Assembly (NCBI GenBank): GCA_041649335.1
Contig: JBAZNF010000027.1
Coordinates: 1-13,658, forward strand
Direction of reading: 5' to 3'
Length of the DNA stretch: 13,658 nucleotides
Source: JBAYGJ01 sp041649335
GTDB lineage: Bacteria > Patescibacteriota > Patescibacteriia > UBA10025 > JAHIVO01
Part shown: in pieces, positions 6,717-12,743 of the stretch
Position numbering within the stretch: position 1 is the first letter of the stretch
Layout: every line of letters starts with the position of its first letter
Translations under genes and position numbers: made by a program
Notes under the pieces: model-generated
Seen by the model: the letters and a program-made list of their open reading frames with translations, nothing else
Databases searched by the model: none
What the model was told of the DNA's origin: nothing

Positions 6717-7565
6717 ATGCGTAGCAAGGTGCGTACTGACCCACGGCCGCATAATATGCGCCGAACCAACTGACACCGCGGACGCGCCGGCATTAATGAA
6801 GTTCTGCGCGTCATCCGCCGAACACACTCCCCCGCCGCCGATAATCGGCAGATGCGTATTCCGGGCGAACCAGCCGACCTGCTCCAGTGCATGCTGACGC
6901 ACCAGGGGTCCCGAGACGCCGCCACCCTTTTTCAATGGCGACATTTTTCCGGGAAACCGGTTGCCATACGGAATGGTATTGATCATGTCCACTGCGTCAG
7001 CGGTATCCAGCGCCTCGGCGATTCGTTCCCGCTGTGTGGCCGGCAAATACCCGATCTTGGCGATTAAAGGATGGCGGGTCTCCTGCCGGGCTCGAGAGAA
7101 CAGCTCGCGCGTAATGTTGGCTTCGCACTGCAAGCATACCCACTCGGGCGTATTCGGGCAGGACAGGTTAATCTCGATCGCCAGGATGTCCAGGCGATCA
7201 AGGCGCCTGACCATACTAATGATGTTTGCCGGATCCGGGTCGGTGATAGAAACGATTAGGTTATCGTGGTGAGTCTGCGCATACTCGTTCATGATAAACC
7301 AGTCTAAACCGCCGTTAGTGAGGCCGAATGCGTTGACCCACCCGCCACGTAGCGGCCACAATACCTGCCAGGGGTTCCAGCCTTTCCAGTTGCCCACCCG
7401 CCGCATACTGGTCAGGGTTTTCGTGATGACAGCGCCGACGCTATCCGGCTCGATAATTCCGGCATAGATCAGCGGACGATCCCACCAATATCCCCGCCCA
7501 AATCCCAGCGCTCCAGATGCGGCCACGATCGGGTTGGCTAACGTCATGCGTCCCAAGGTAACCAT
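6699..7565 (-). CDS. pyrD: Dihydroorotate dehydrogenase, class 1 (PyrD)
   Basis: This FMN enzyme oxidises dihydroorotate to orotate in UMP synthesis. The 288-residue product is a TIM barrel with the expected marks: NPIVAASGALGFG near the start; AVITKTLT, with the Lys of the FMN/substrate pocket; NAFGLTNGG; EINLSCPNTPE, with the catalytic-base Cys of class 1 enzymes; AKIGYLP; NTIPYGNRFPG; GGGVSGPLVRQHAL; and GGGGVCSADDAQNFINAGASAVSVGSA for FMN phosphate binding. The Cys rather than Ser base rules out class 2. Class 1B would need a PyrK partner, which is not in the window. GGAGG (7571-7575) selects the ATG at 7565 over an in-frame ATG four codons upstream. Two terminators in its 5' leader point to attenuation. 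Confidence 0.9.
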   Translation of the reverse strand: MVTLGRMTLANPIVAASGALGFGRGYWWDRPLIYAGIIEPDSVGAVITKTLTSMRRVGNWKGWNPWQVLWPLRGGWVNAFGLTNGGLDWFIMNEYAQTHHDNLIVSITDPDPANIISMVRRLDRLDILAIEINLSCPNTPEWVCLQCEANITRELFSRARQETRHPLIAKIGYLPATQRERIAEALDTADAVDMINTIPYGNRFPGKMSPLKKGGGVSGPLVRQHALEQVGWFARNTHLPIIGGGGVCSADDAQNFINAGASAVSVGSAHIMRPWVSTHLATHYTWAH

Positions 7566-7610
7566 GTCTTCCTCCAAGTGTTTGTAGTTTTCAAGGGTCT
7601 CTGTTGGTAT

Positions 7611-7639
7611 AAAAAAATACCCCGTTCAATTGAACGGGG
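7611..7639 (-). terminator. Second, promoter-distal terminator in the pyrD leader
   Basis: A perfect 20-base palindrome, CCCCGTTCAA/TTGAACGGGG (7620-7639), is followed on the minus strand by TA and seven Ts. A competing GGTAT/ATACC pair flanks the T-run and could interfere with the lower stem. Confidence 0.85.
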
Positions 7640-7781
7640 CGGTGGAAACGACGTGATGCTCAGGGTCCTGGACCGGCGGCGGACAGCCGAACGGCAGATG
7701 GATAAAAAAAATCCCGGGATCTCCCGGGCGTTTCCGCTCAAGCCTGCTGCATTCCCTGAATTGGCGAGTTCGGCTTTTCAT
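7626..7781 (-). CDS. Possible leader peptide of pyrD (51 aa)
   Basis: An ATG at 7781 lies about 12 bases after the -10 box of the leader promoter, so the RNA would be almost leaderless. The frame of 51 codons passes through the first terminator (its T-run reads as IFFI) and stops with TGA inside the palindrome of the second. The product begins MKSRTRQFRECSRLERKRPG and is Arg-rich, with no known domain. The E. coli pyrBI leader has a similar layout: the ribosome follows RNA polymerase over the attenuator when UTP is low. There is no Shine-Dalgarno site, and a frame of this length can occur by chance, so translation is only suggested. Confidence 0.3.
   Translation of the reverse strand: MKSRTRQFRECSRLERKRPGDPGIFFIHLPFGCPPPVQDPEHHVVSTAPFN
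7704..7728 (-). terminator. First, promoter-proximal terminator in the pyrD leader
   Basis: Stem CCCGGG/CCCGGG (7713-7718 and 7723-7728) with a four-base loop, followed on the minus strand by A and eight Ts. It ends a transcript of about 85 bases from the promoter at 7794-7822. Confidence 0.9.
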
Positions 7782-7793
7782 ATTCTGCTAGTG

Positions 7794-7822
7794 AAGATAC
7801 TCCTATTCGTACAACCTGTCAA
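7794..7822 (-). promoter_or_regulatory. Sigma-70-type promoter of the pyrD leader
   Basis: Minus-strand TTGACA (7817-7822), a 17-base spacer and TATCTT (7794-7799). RNA would start near 7787, about 220 bases before pyrD. Confidence 0.75.
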
Positions 7823-7871
7823 ACTATGCATTTTTACGGGTAAATATGTAAATAATGAAAAGTTATCCACA

Positions 7872-7902
7872 ATAAAATTGGCGCCACTCTGGCGTGGCGC
7901 CA
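7872..7902 (-). terminator. Terminator of the Cys/His-rich small protein gene
   Basis: A 9-bp perfect stem, TGGCGCCAC/GTGGCGCCA (7879-7887 and 7894-7902), with a six-base loop, followed on the minus strand by a T-rich stretch (ATTTTATT). It lies 25 bases after the stop at 7927. Confidence 0.78.
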
Positions 7903-7926
7903 TGGACTGATCCGCCGGAGACGATA

Positions 7927-8109
7927 TTATTCCCGCTCTTCAAGCCCGACCGGCTCATGGTCCGGATGTGTCGCTGACGCTTTACCGTGGCCGCAGCTCT
8001 TGTGGCCGCGGGAATTCACGGTTACGTCACACTGACAGTCCGGATGAGTACAGAACACCGTCCTGGCGCTTTCTGGATCATTACCGGTTGCGTCATAGGG
8101 TCTGATCAC
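7927..8109 (-). CDS. Cys/His-rich small protein, metallothionein-like (60 aa)
   Basis: AAGGAGG at 8115-8121, five bases upstream, sets a GTG start at 8109. The product has a short polar N-terminus (VIRPYDATGNDPESART), then a metal-ligand-like core: FCTHPDCQCDVTV, SRGHKSCGHG and ATHPDHE. It holds four Cys and five His. The CxHPxCxC pattern recalls small bacterial metallothioneins (SmtA type), which bind Zn or Cd, but there are too few Cys for a full cluster. Binding of one zinc or similar ion is the more careful inference. It has a clear terminator, and no obvious promoter was found in the 176 bases upstream, so it may be read with the gatB unit. Its role is unknown. Confidence 0.72.
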   Translation of the reverse strand: MIRPYDATGNDPESARTVFCTHPDCQCDVTVNSRGHKSCGHGKASATHPDHEPVGLEERE

Positions 8110-8114
8110 GAGTG

Positions 8115-8121
8115 CCTCCTT
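8115..8121 (-). promoter_or_regulatory. Ribosome binding site that fixes a GTG start
   Basis: AAGGAGG on the minus strand, five bases before the GTG at 8109, identical in sequence and spacing to the site at 1781-1787. The frame is open 14 codons further upstream, without a comparable site there. Confidence 0.85.
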
Positions 8122-8285
8122 GGTATAACAGTGGTTTGGTATTGCACGCAAACTGTAGTGAAGTAGCGTTCAAATGACCTATTTTCCAATTGACTATTTT
8201 TTAACAATAGAGTACCTTGGCCCCAATGTCTACTGAACCTGGGCCTGACAGGCTTGAGTTTGCCGATAATCAATCAAGAATACGG

Positions 8286-8438
8286 TTATTGCTGAGGATT
8301 CTCGTTGGCCTGTCGTTCTTTTTCTACACGTGCATCATGCTTTTTCCAAAAATCCGGATCCTTACTTTCCTCTTCTGTCAGGTGTTCGGCTAATTCCTTG
8401 CGTACCTCTTCAGGGGTCGGCAATTCTTGTTCCGTCAT
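8286..8438 (-). CDS. Small charged protein coupled to gatB (50 aa)
   Basis: The ATG at 8438 follows the gatB TAA with one base between (TAATATG), and no Shine-Dalgarno site is present, so translation would depend on re-initiation by ribosomes finishing gatB. The 50-residue product is highly charged and helix-prone: PTPEEVRKELAEHLTEEE, then DPDFWKKHDARVEKERQ, with a polar tail NENPQQ. It has no Cys and no membrane segment, and should be cytoplasmic. I do not recognise a family. It is not GatC, which would be about 95 residues with a different helix pattern. Its place suggests a role with, or at least co-expression with, the amidotransferase. No clear terminator follows within 176 bases. Confidence 0.7.
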   Translation of the reverse strand: MTEQELPTPEEVRKELAEHLTEEESKDPDFWKKHDARVEKERQANENPQQ

Positions 8439-8439
8439 A

Positions 8440-9996
8440 TTAATGTAATTTTAATAATAATATTTCCTTGGTTTTTTTCGCGTCAGCCCTGCCTTTCGTC
8501 TCTTTCATGACCAGGCCGATAAGAAACTGCAGCACGGCCGTCTTACCGGATTTATACTGCCCGACGATGTCGGGATTCTGCGCCAGTACCGACTCGATGA
8601 TTTTTTCCACGGATCCGTCATCTTCGGCAGCACCGAGGTTTTCCGTTTCCATGATGTCAGACGGGTCATCGCCGGTAGCGAACATTTTTTTCAGAACAAC
8701 CGCCGCAGTCTGGTTGTTCAGCCGGCGCTGGAACATCAACGTCATCAGTTCCGCAAAATGTTCGGCCGTAATCTTTAATTGGTCAAATCCCGTGCCGGTA
8801 TCATTCACCAGCTGCATCAGACGGCTGATGACCCAATTGGCCGTCAGCTTGACTAGTTTCACCTTGTGCCGTTCCCAGATTTCCTCCTCTGTCCCCTCTT
8901 CCGTCCCGAGCGACAGGATCCAGCTGCTCAGTTCGGCTATGACCGCTTCGAAATAATCTGCCAATGACTTATCGGAAACCAAAATGGACGCGTCATACGC
9001 GGATAATCCCCACTGGCTGACAAACCGCTCCCGCTTATCTGACGGCAGTTCAACTTTTTTCAGGGTCGCCTGTTTGATCAATTCTGCAGAAAGACTAACC
9101 GGCGGCAAGTCCGGCTCCGGGAAATACCGGTAGTCGTGCTGTTCTTCCTTTACCCGCTGGAGGACCGTCACGCCTTTCTTGTCATCCCAGCCGTGGGTGG
9201 ACTGTCTTTTCGGTGCTTTCCCCTCATCCCATAATTTCGTCTGCCGCTTGATCTCGTAGGCCAACGCACGTTCTACAGCTTTAAATGAGTTTAAATTCTT
9301 GACTTCCGTCTTGGGATACAATTTGTTGGGGTCCAGACCGATACCGGCGGTATGTCCGGCCTGAGCCTGGAAATATTCGGGGTTTGGCCGCAGTGAAATG
9401 TTGGCATCACACCGTAAATGCCCCTTTTCCATATCGGCATCGGAAATCCGCAAATACCGCATGATCAGGCGCAGTTCCTGCAAAAACGCCTTGGCTTCCG
9501 CTGGCGATGTCAGGTCCGGCCGGGTTACGACTTCCATCAGCGGCGTTCCGGCCCGGTTATAGTCGACATAGCTGGCACTCTTGTCCGCCTCATGAAGTAA
9601 TTTCCCGGTATCCTCCTCCAGGTGCACGCGCTCGATCCTTACCCGGCGCCTGCCTGTGCCCGTATAAAAAACCAGGTGCCCGTCATGCCCAAACGGCGCG
9701 GTATACTGGGATATCTGGTAGCCTTTCGGCAAGTCAGGATAAAAATAGCTTTTTCGGTCAAAATGTGACTGGGTATTGATTTCACATCCCAAGGCCATGG
9801 CGGCTGCTACGGCCCACTCAATGGCCTGGCCGTTTGCTGACGGCAATACGCCAGGATGTCCGGTGCAGATCGGGCAGATGGTCGTGTTCGGCGGCTGGTT
9901 TTCGCCGGCATTGTCGCAACGGCAAAACATCTTGCTCTTGGTCTTCAATTGTACATGTATTTCCAGTCCGATGACCGGTTCGTATTTATTCTTCAT
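8440..9996 (-). CDS. gatB: Asp-tRNA(Asn)/Glu-tRNA(Gln) amidotransferase subunit B (GatB)
   Basis: GatB binds mischarged Glu-tRNA(Gln) and/or Asp-tRNA(Asn) and activates the carboxyl group with ATP for amidation with ammonia from GatA. Family marks: EPVIGLEIHVQLKTKSKMFC at the N-terminus; the Cys pairs CRC (25-27) and CPIC (41-44) in CPICTGHPGVLPSANG, which bind zinc in several GatBs; FDRKSYFYPDLPKGYQISQY; HLEEDTGKLLHE; VDYNRAGTPLMEVVTRPD; GHLRCDANIS; and EVKNLNSFKAVERALAYE. The C-terminus is the YqeY-like tRNA-binding tail. At 518 residues it is about 40 longer than usual, partly through an acidic insert with GTEEGTEEEIWERHK before the tail. gatA and gatC are not in the window. Upstream there is an extended -10 but hardly any leader. 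Confidence 0.96.
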   Translation of the reverse strand: MKNKYEPVIGLEIHVQLKTKSKMFCRCDNAGENQPPNTTICPICTGHPGVLPSANGQAIEWAVAAAMALGCEINTQSHFDRKSYFYPDLPKGYQISQYTAPFGHDGHLVFYTGTGRRRVRIERVHLEEDTGKLLHEADKSASYVDYNRAGTPLMEVVTRPDLTSPAEAKAFLQELRLIMRYLRISDADMEKGHLRCDANISLRPNPEYFQAQAGHTAGIGLDPNKLYPKTEVKNLNSFKAVERALAYEIKRQTKLWDEGKAPKRQSTHGWDDKKGVTVLQRVKEEQHDYRYFPEPDLPPVSLSAELIKQATLKKVELPSDKRERFVSQWGLSAYDASILVSDKSLADYFEAVIAELSSWILSLGTEEGTEEEIWERHKVKLVKLTANWVISRLMQLVNDTGTGFDQLKITAEHFAELMTLMFQRRLNNQTAAVVLKKMFATGDDPSDIMETENLGAAEDDGSVEKIIESVLAQNPDIVGQYKSGKTAVLQFLIGLVMKETKGRADAKKTKEILLLKLH

Positions 9997-10002
9997 ACTC
10001 TT

Positions 10003-10011
10003 ATTGTATCA
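10003..10011 (-). promoter_or_regulatory. Extended -10 promoter of gatB, suggesting a leaderless mRNA
   Basis: Minus-strand TGATACAAT (TGN plus -10 hexamer TACAAT at 10003-10008) ends six bases before the gatB ATG, so RNA would start at or next to that ATG. The -35 area is the T-run of the upstream terminator and does not match consensus. Confidence 0.45.
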
Positions 10012-10025
10012 ATAAATAGACAATT

Positions 10026-10057
10026 AAAAAAGGTCCCGCCATGGCTTGGCCGGGACC
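10026..10057 (-). terminator. Terminator closing the envelope gene cluster
   Basis: Stem GGTCCC plus GCCA paired with TGGC plus GGGACC (plus arms 10032-10041 and 10047-10057, one bulged base), followed on the minus strand by six Ts. It lies 24 bases after the TonB-like stop and directly before the gatB promoter. Confidence 0.92.
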
Positions 10058-10081
10058 CGTCAGCACGTCATGATGAAATGG

Positions 10082-10975
10082 CTACTTCGTATACTGTTTG
10101 TAGTTGCGAAGCACTTCATACTCATAATGACAATCATCTGTCAGACAAAATGCGTTTCCGATCGGAATGAGCGATTTTACTGGCTGTCCGTCGACCCGAG
10201 ACGGGGCAAATACCCATTTGGGAAGTACCTCCGCTATCTTTTTCGCGAAGAAATACCCGGAAGGCTGCTCCAGCGTCACGACATAATTGAACGGGCGTTT
10301 TTTCCCGTCAACTTTGACGGACATCTTCTCGACCGGTATGTTTTTTTCCCGAAATTGTGCAATGACGTCATCCGGGAAAAGCGTTACCTTGCCGGCTTCA
10401 TCGATACAGACGATAATGCCCGCTACGCCTTCCTTGCCTGCAGACCGGGCGACATACGGGTACTCGGGCTTCACGGCCACTAGTACGCTGCACGGCACAA
10501 CCTCCGGTTCAACAACCGTCGTTTCTGGGGGCAAATCAAACGCGTATTCCGCATCTCCTGGTACATACGGCCCAGACTCACCTTCTGTCAGATCCGAAAC
10601 GGAAATGTCGGAATCAATGACGGTGGCGAGCTCTTCCTGCGTATGTACGTCGGGCGTCGGCTTCGAAACAAACTCCGGAATCGGATTGTCCGGGATAATC
10701 TTTACTTTAATCCCGAATTGTCCGTGGAACGCCGCTGAATTGTCAGGCGCTCCGCCGATGTTGCGCTTCGTGGGCTTTGTCCCGGGAGGCGTCATCGCAT
10801 CCGCATCCGCATGCACATTGTGGATACGCACGCGGAGAGTCTGCGTTGGCTCTGAGCTGAAAATTGCCCATAGCCCGATCGGTACGGCAAACAGACAAAT
10901 AACTGCCAGTTGGGCATAAAACATGTTCTTCTGGTAGTCTGCTTTCATCCGGTGCCGGTTAATGTCACATTGCAT
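10082..10975 (-). CDS. TonB-like protein with C-terminal TonB domain (297 aa)
   Basis: AGGAGGTG (10981-10988), five bases upstream, selects the ATG at 10975 rather than one seven codons earlier. Layout: a short cytoplasmic tail, one membrane helix at about 20-40 (FYAQLAVICLFAVPIGLWAIF), a long extracytoplasmic linker rich in Pro, Asp, Glu and Thr (50-160), and a TonB C-terminal fold at about 165-277. That fold begins VKPEYPYVARSAGKEGVAGIIVC and ends with the LPKWVFAPSRVDGQPVKSLIPI stretch, the family's last helix and strand. An unusual loop (about 200-245) separates the two halves. A short tail carries C277 and C282. TonB normally passes ExbB/ExbD energy to outer-membrane receptors; no such partners are in the window. 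It is the last gene of a four-gene cluster. The domain call is good; the role is inferred. Confidence 0.8.
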   Translation of the reverse strand: MQCDINRHRMKADYQKNMFYAQLAVICLFAVPIGLWAIFSSEPTQTLRVRIHNVHADADAMTPPGTKPTKRNIGGAPDNSAAFHGQFGIKVKIIPDNPIPEFVSKPTPDVHTQEELATVIDSDISVSDLTEGESGPYVPGDAEYAFDLPPETTVVEPEVVPCSVLVAVKPEYPYVARSAGKEGVAGIIVCIDEAGKVTLFPDDVIAQFREKNIPVEKMSVKVDGKKRPFNYVVTLEQPSGYFFAKKIAEVLPKWVFAPSRVDGQPVKSLIPIGNAFCLTDDCHYEYEVLRNYKQYTK

Positions 10976-11015
10976 GTGAACACCTCCTGAAAACAATCAG
11001 AGCTCGCTTTTTTTC

Positions 11016-11043
11016 GGTCACCCCGCCAAATGACGGGGTGACC
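11016..11043 (-). other. Perfect intercistronic hairpin without a T-run
   Basis: GGTCACCCCG and CGGGGTGACC form a perfect 10-bp stem (plus arms 11016-11025 and 11034-11043) with an eight-base loop, between the 63-residue peptide gene and the TonB-like gene. On the transcribed strand it is followed by GAAAAAAAG, not Ts, so it should not terminate. It may protect the upstream mRNA end or mark a cleavage site. Confidence 0.7.
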
Positions 11044-11056
11044 TCCTGCGCTGTGC

Positions 11057-11248
11057 CTACCAGTACTGGTAGAACAGATCCCACGCTATCGAAAGACTGC
11101 CGGCCACGCATGCCAGATAGTTCCACGCCTGCGAGAACGTTCCGGTCACAGACGATCCCAGAGCTTCGCATGCGCCTGACATAGCATTAGCCGCGGTGGC
11201 TGCTATGGGGACTGCCATGCCCACAGCAAGAAGGATTTTCTTCTTCAT
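11057..11248 (-). CDS. Small secreted or membrane peptide with two Cys (63 aa)
   Basis: The ATG at 11248 has an exceptionally strong ribosome site (AGGAGGTGAT, 11256-11265) and is 36 bases behind the 188-residue gene. The N-terminus is a signal-peptide-like MKKK followed by ILLAVGMAVPIAATAANA. Cleavage after ANA would release a peptide of about 41 residues starting MSGACEALG. The mature part holds two Cys (27 and 48), a Ser/Thr/Gly stretch (GSSVTGTFSQAW), a hydrophobic segment (YLACVAGSLSIAWDLF) and an aromatic end, YQYW. I do not recognise it. Possible roles are a structural envelope or pilin-like subunit, or a bacteriocin-like peptide; nothing in the sequence decides this. The strong ribosome site suggests more of it is made than of its neighbours. 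Confidence 0.75.
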   Translation of the reverse strand: MKKKILLAVGMAVPIAATAANAMSGACEALGSSVTGTFSQAWNYLACVAGSLSIAWDLFYQYW

Positions 11249-11255
11249 CTTTCAC

Positions 11256-11265
11256 ATCACCTCCT
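11256..11265 (-). promoter_or_regulatory. Near-perfect Shine-Dalgarno site of the 63-residue peptide
   Basis: AGGAGGTGAT on the minus strand matches ten bases of the usual 16S rRNA 3' end and lies seven bases before the ATG. It is the longest such match in the window. Confidence 0.85.
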
Positions 11266-11284
11266 CATGCCAGATGTAGGGCGG

Positions 11285-11851
11285 TTAGGGTTGTATACTC
11301 ACCAATGTTACCGTTCGTGAGGAAATAACATTGGCTTTGGTTCCAGATGAATCAATTTGCAGTACCGTCTCGTCAGTCAATGAATCCGTATCACACCCGC
11401 AATAGGATGAATACAGCTTCAGTTGGCCGGCCGAATGCCTCTGACCGAACAGCCCGCACGGCACGACGGTAACCTCAAGACGCATACCGAGTCGCTTATC
11501 AGCCGTGAGTCCAAGCGAATCGCTTTTACTCATAAAAATGTCGACATAATCAGCAGCTAAACGCGCTTCTTCGGTCGAAATGGCCGTGAAACTCTGGGCA
11601 TACCGGTTTGCCGGGATGAAGAATGTCGGCTGATTGCCGGTGCGCGCGACCGCCTGGATAGCTTCAACGCTATTCTGGTAATCCAGCTTTTTGTTTATCT
11701 GGACCCAGACAATCGCCGGCATCAAGACGGCCAGGCTGACGAGGAGTACTGACAACGTATGCCAGCCCCGGCGCAGCCATCGGTACCATCTTTTTCGCCC
11801 TCGCAGGATCAAACGCCGTTCTCCGTCTGTGAGTTCAGTTAGTTGCAACAT
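11285..11851 (-). CDS. Single-pass membrane protein with outside domain, unknown (188 aa)
   Basis: The ATG at 11851 overlaps the end of the upstream gene by 17 bases and has AGGAG five bases before it, so the two are translated as a pair. The longer open frame upstream overlaps that gene and is rejected. The product has a strongly basic N-terminus (RRLILRGRKRWYRWLRRGW), one membrane helix at about 31-51 (HTLSVLLVSLAVLMPAIVWV), and an outside domain of about 135 residues. That domain contains a helical part (EEARLAADYVDIFMSKSDSL) and a strand-rich end with three Cys, C132, C151 and C153, the last two as CGC. I do not recognise a family. The layout, a basic anchor followed by an outside domain, is that of a membrane-anchored partner of the secreted 255-residue protein encoded before it. 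Confidence 0.75.
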   Translation of the reverse strand: MLQLTELTDGERRLILRGRKRWYRWLRRGWHTLSVLLVSLAVLMPAIVWVQINKKLDYQNSVEAIQAVARTGNQPTFFIPANRYAQSFTAISTEEARLAADYVDIFMSKSDSLGLTADKRLGMRLEVTVVPCGLFGQRHSAGQLKLYSSYCGCDTDSLTDETVLQIDSSGTKANVISSRTVTLVSIQP

Positions 11852-12602
11852 AGGTGCTCCTGTACTTTTCCAGAATCTGCGCCACGGAATCCCTAGATCC
11901 AGGGGCACATTCGAATGCCAGCAACGTGCCGGTCTTCGTCTCGTTCGTCTTCCAATTCTGGACGACGGTCTTATGCACCCTGAACCAATAATTCCGGTAA
12001 AATCCCTCATCCAGTTGGACGAGTTTCGCCTGGTTACCCAGCTCTTTCACCAGCGTCCTGATGATTTTTGCGTTCTTGTTCTTCCCCTCCAGTTGGAGAG
12101 TCAGAATATCAGCCGGCAGTTCCCGCAAGGCCGTGATCGTTATGAACGAAGCTGCCTTGAGCGTGTCAAGCACCACCTGGCTGCTGTCGTACGAAAACCA
12201 ATAACTGGCCCGCTTAGTGCCGGCCCAGACGACGAATGGGAATTCTTCATCCAGGCCATCAACCGCATTCCGGACGCTCATCGAGTCGTTCAGCGCGTGT
12301 TGTGGCGGCAGGATGAAAACATACAGCGTATCGCCCAGCTTCTCCATCCAGAATAGGCAGGATTCGCCTTTGTCGCTCAGAATGTCGATCCTAGGCGTTT
12401 TGTCTCCAGCCGCACCGTCAAAATTGACGTAGAGTTGGAACTGCCCGTCCTGAGGCGTCCAATTTCGGAGATCCGGCGGCGGCAGGACTTCCCGATAATT
12501 ATCCTCGGGACCATCATCAATGTCCTGCTGCGCACTCACCGAAGAGTACGTGAACAGTACGGCCGAAATAAACGCCATACAGAGCAGCATTACACGTTTC
12601 AT
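11835..12602 (-). CDS. Secreted protein of unknown function (255 aa)
   Basis: AAGGAGGT three bases upstream fixes the ATG at 12602. The product has a standard signal peptide: MKRVMLLCMAFISAVLFTYS followed by SVSA, with likely cleavage after Ala24. The mature part starts QQDIDDGPEDN, an acidic segment, then strand-rich sequence (FQLYVNFDGAAG, TLYVFILPP, EEFPFVVWAGTKRASYWFSY), then mixed helix and strand (ILTLQLEGKNKNAKIIRTLV), and a C-terminal helix (DSVAQILEKYRST). It has no membrane helix after the signal and no lipobox, so it should be released or held by its partners. I know no family for it. It is first in the four-gene cluster that ends with the TonB-like gene, so it probably acts at the cell surface. 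Confidence 0.78.
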   Translation of the reverse strand: MKRVMLLCMAFISAVLFTYSSVSAQQDIDDGPEDNYREVLPPPDLRNWTPQDGQFQLYVNFDGAAGDKTPRIDILSDKGESCLFWMEKLGDTLYVFILPPQHALNDSMSVRNAVDGLDEEFPFVVWAGTKRASYWFSYDSSQVVLDTLKAASFITITALRELPADILTLQLEGKNKNAKIIRTLVKELGNQAKLVQLDEGFYRNYWFRVHKTVVQNWKTNETKTGTLLAFECAPGSRDSVAQILEKYRSTYVATN

Positions 12603-12640
12603 GATACCTCCTTGATGTATCAACAATGTCAACAATTTTC

Positions 12641-12669
12641 AGTATATATATAATTCAATTGTCAAATAA
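12641..12669 (-). promoter_or_regulatory. Candidate proximal promoter of the envelope cluster
   Basis: Minus-strand TTATTT (12664-12669), a 17-base spacer and TATACT (12641-12646). The -10 is good and the -35 is weak. A perfect TTGACA nearby sits too close (13 bases) to that -10. Confidence 0.4.
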
Positions 12670-12743
12670 CTGTATTGCGGACAGGTAAAAAACGAGCCTT
12701 TCTCAATTTTGGCTAAAAGAACCCTGTTTTTTTCTATCACTTA

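Larger units (their letters stand above)
7566..7793 (-). promoter_or_regulatory. pyrD 5' leader with tandem terminators (probable attenuator)
   Basis: RNA from the promoter at 7794-7822 must cross two intrinsic terminators (7704-7728 and 7611-7639) before it reaches the pyrD ribosome site at 7571-7575. I find no good promoter between them and pyrD. AAGCC near 7777-7773 and GGCTT near 7744-7740 can pair around a small ATTC/GAAT hairpin, so the first part may fold. No PyrR-type binding loop or T-box was recognised. Confidence 0.5.

Noticed and set aside
7704..7787. SRP RNA, T-box or PyrR-binding leader in the pyrD upstream RNA
   Set aside because: The GGAA-type loop and GGAAGCAGCC core of SRP RNA, the T-box GGTGG-ACC sequence, and the PyrR loop are all absent.
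7578..7910. 110-codon plus-strand frame in the pyrD upstream region
   Set aside because: It has no ribosome site, its product has no recognisable features, and it runs across two minus-strand terminators and the leader promoter.
11852..12010. N-terminal extension of the 188-residue membrane protein
   Set aside because: The extension overlaps the upstream secreted-protein gene and is Arg/Pro-rich out-of-frame sequence. AGGAG before the ATG at 11851 explains the start.
12687..12714. AGCC/GGCT hairpin followed by six Ts on the minus strand
   Set aside because: The stem has only four pairs with a 12-base loop, too weak to call a terminator; it is only mentioned as possible partial attenuation.
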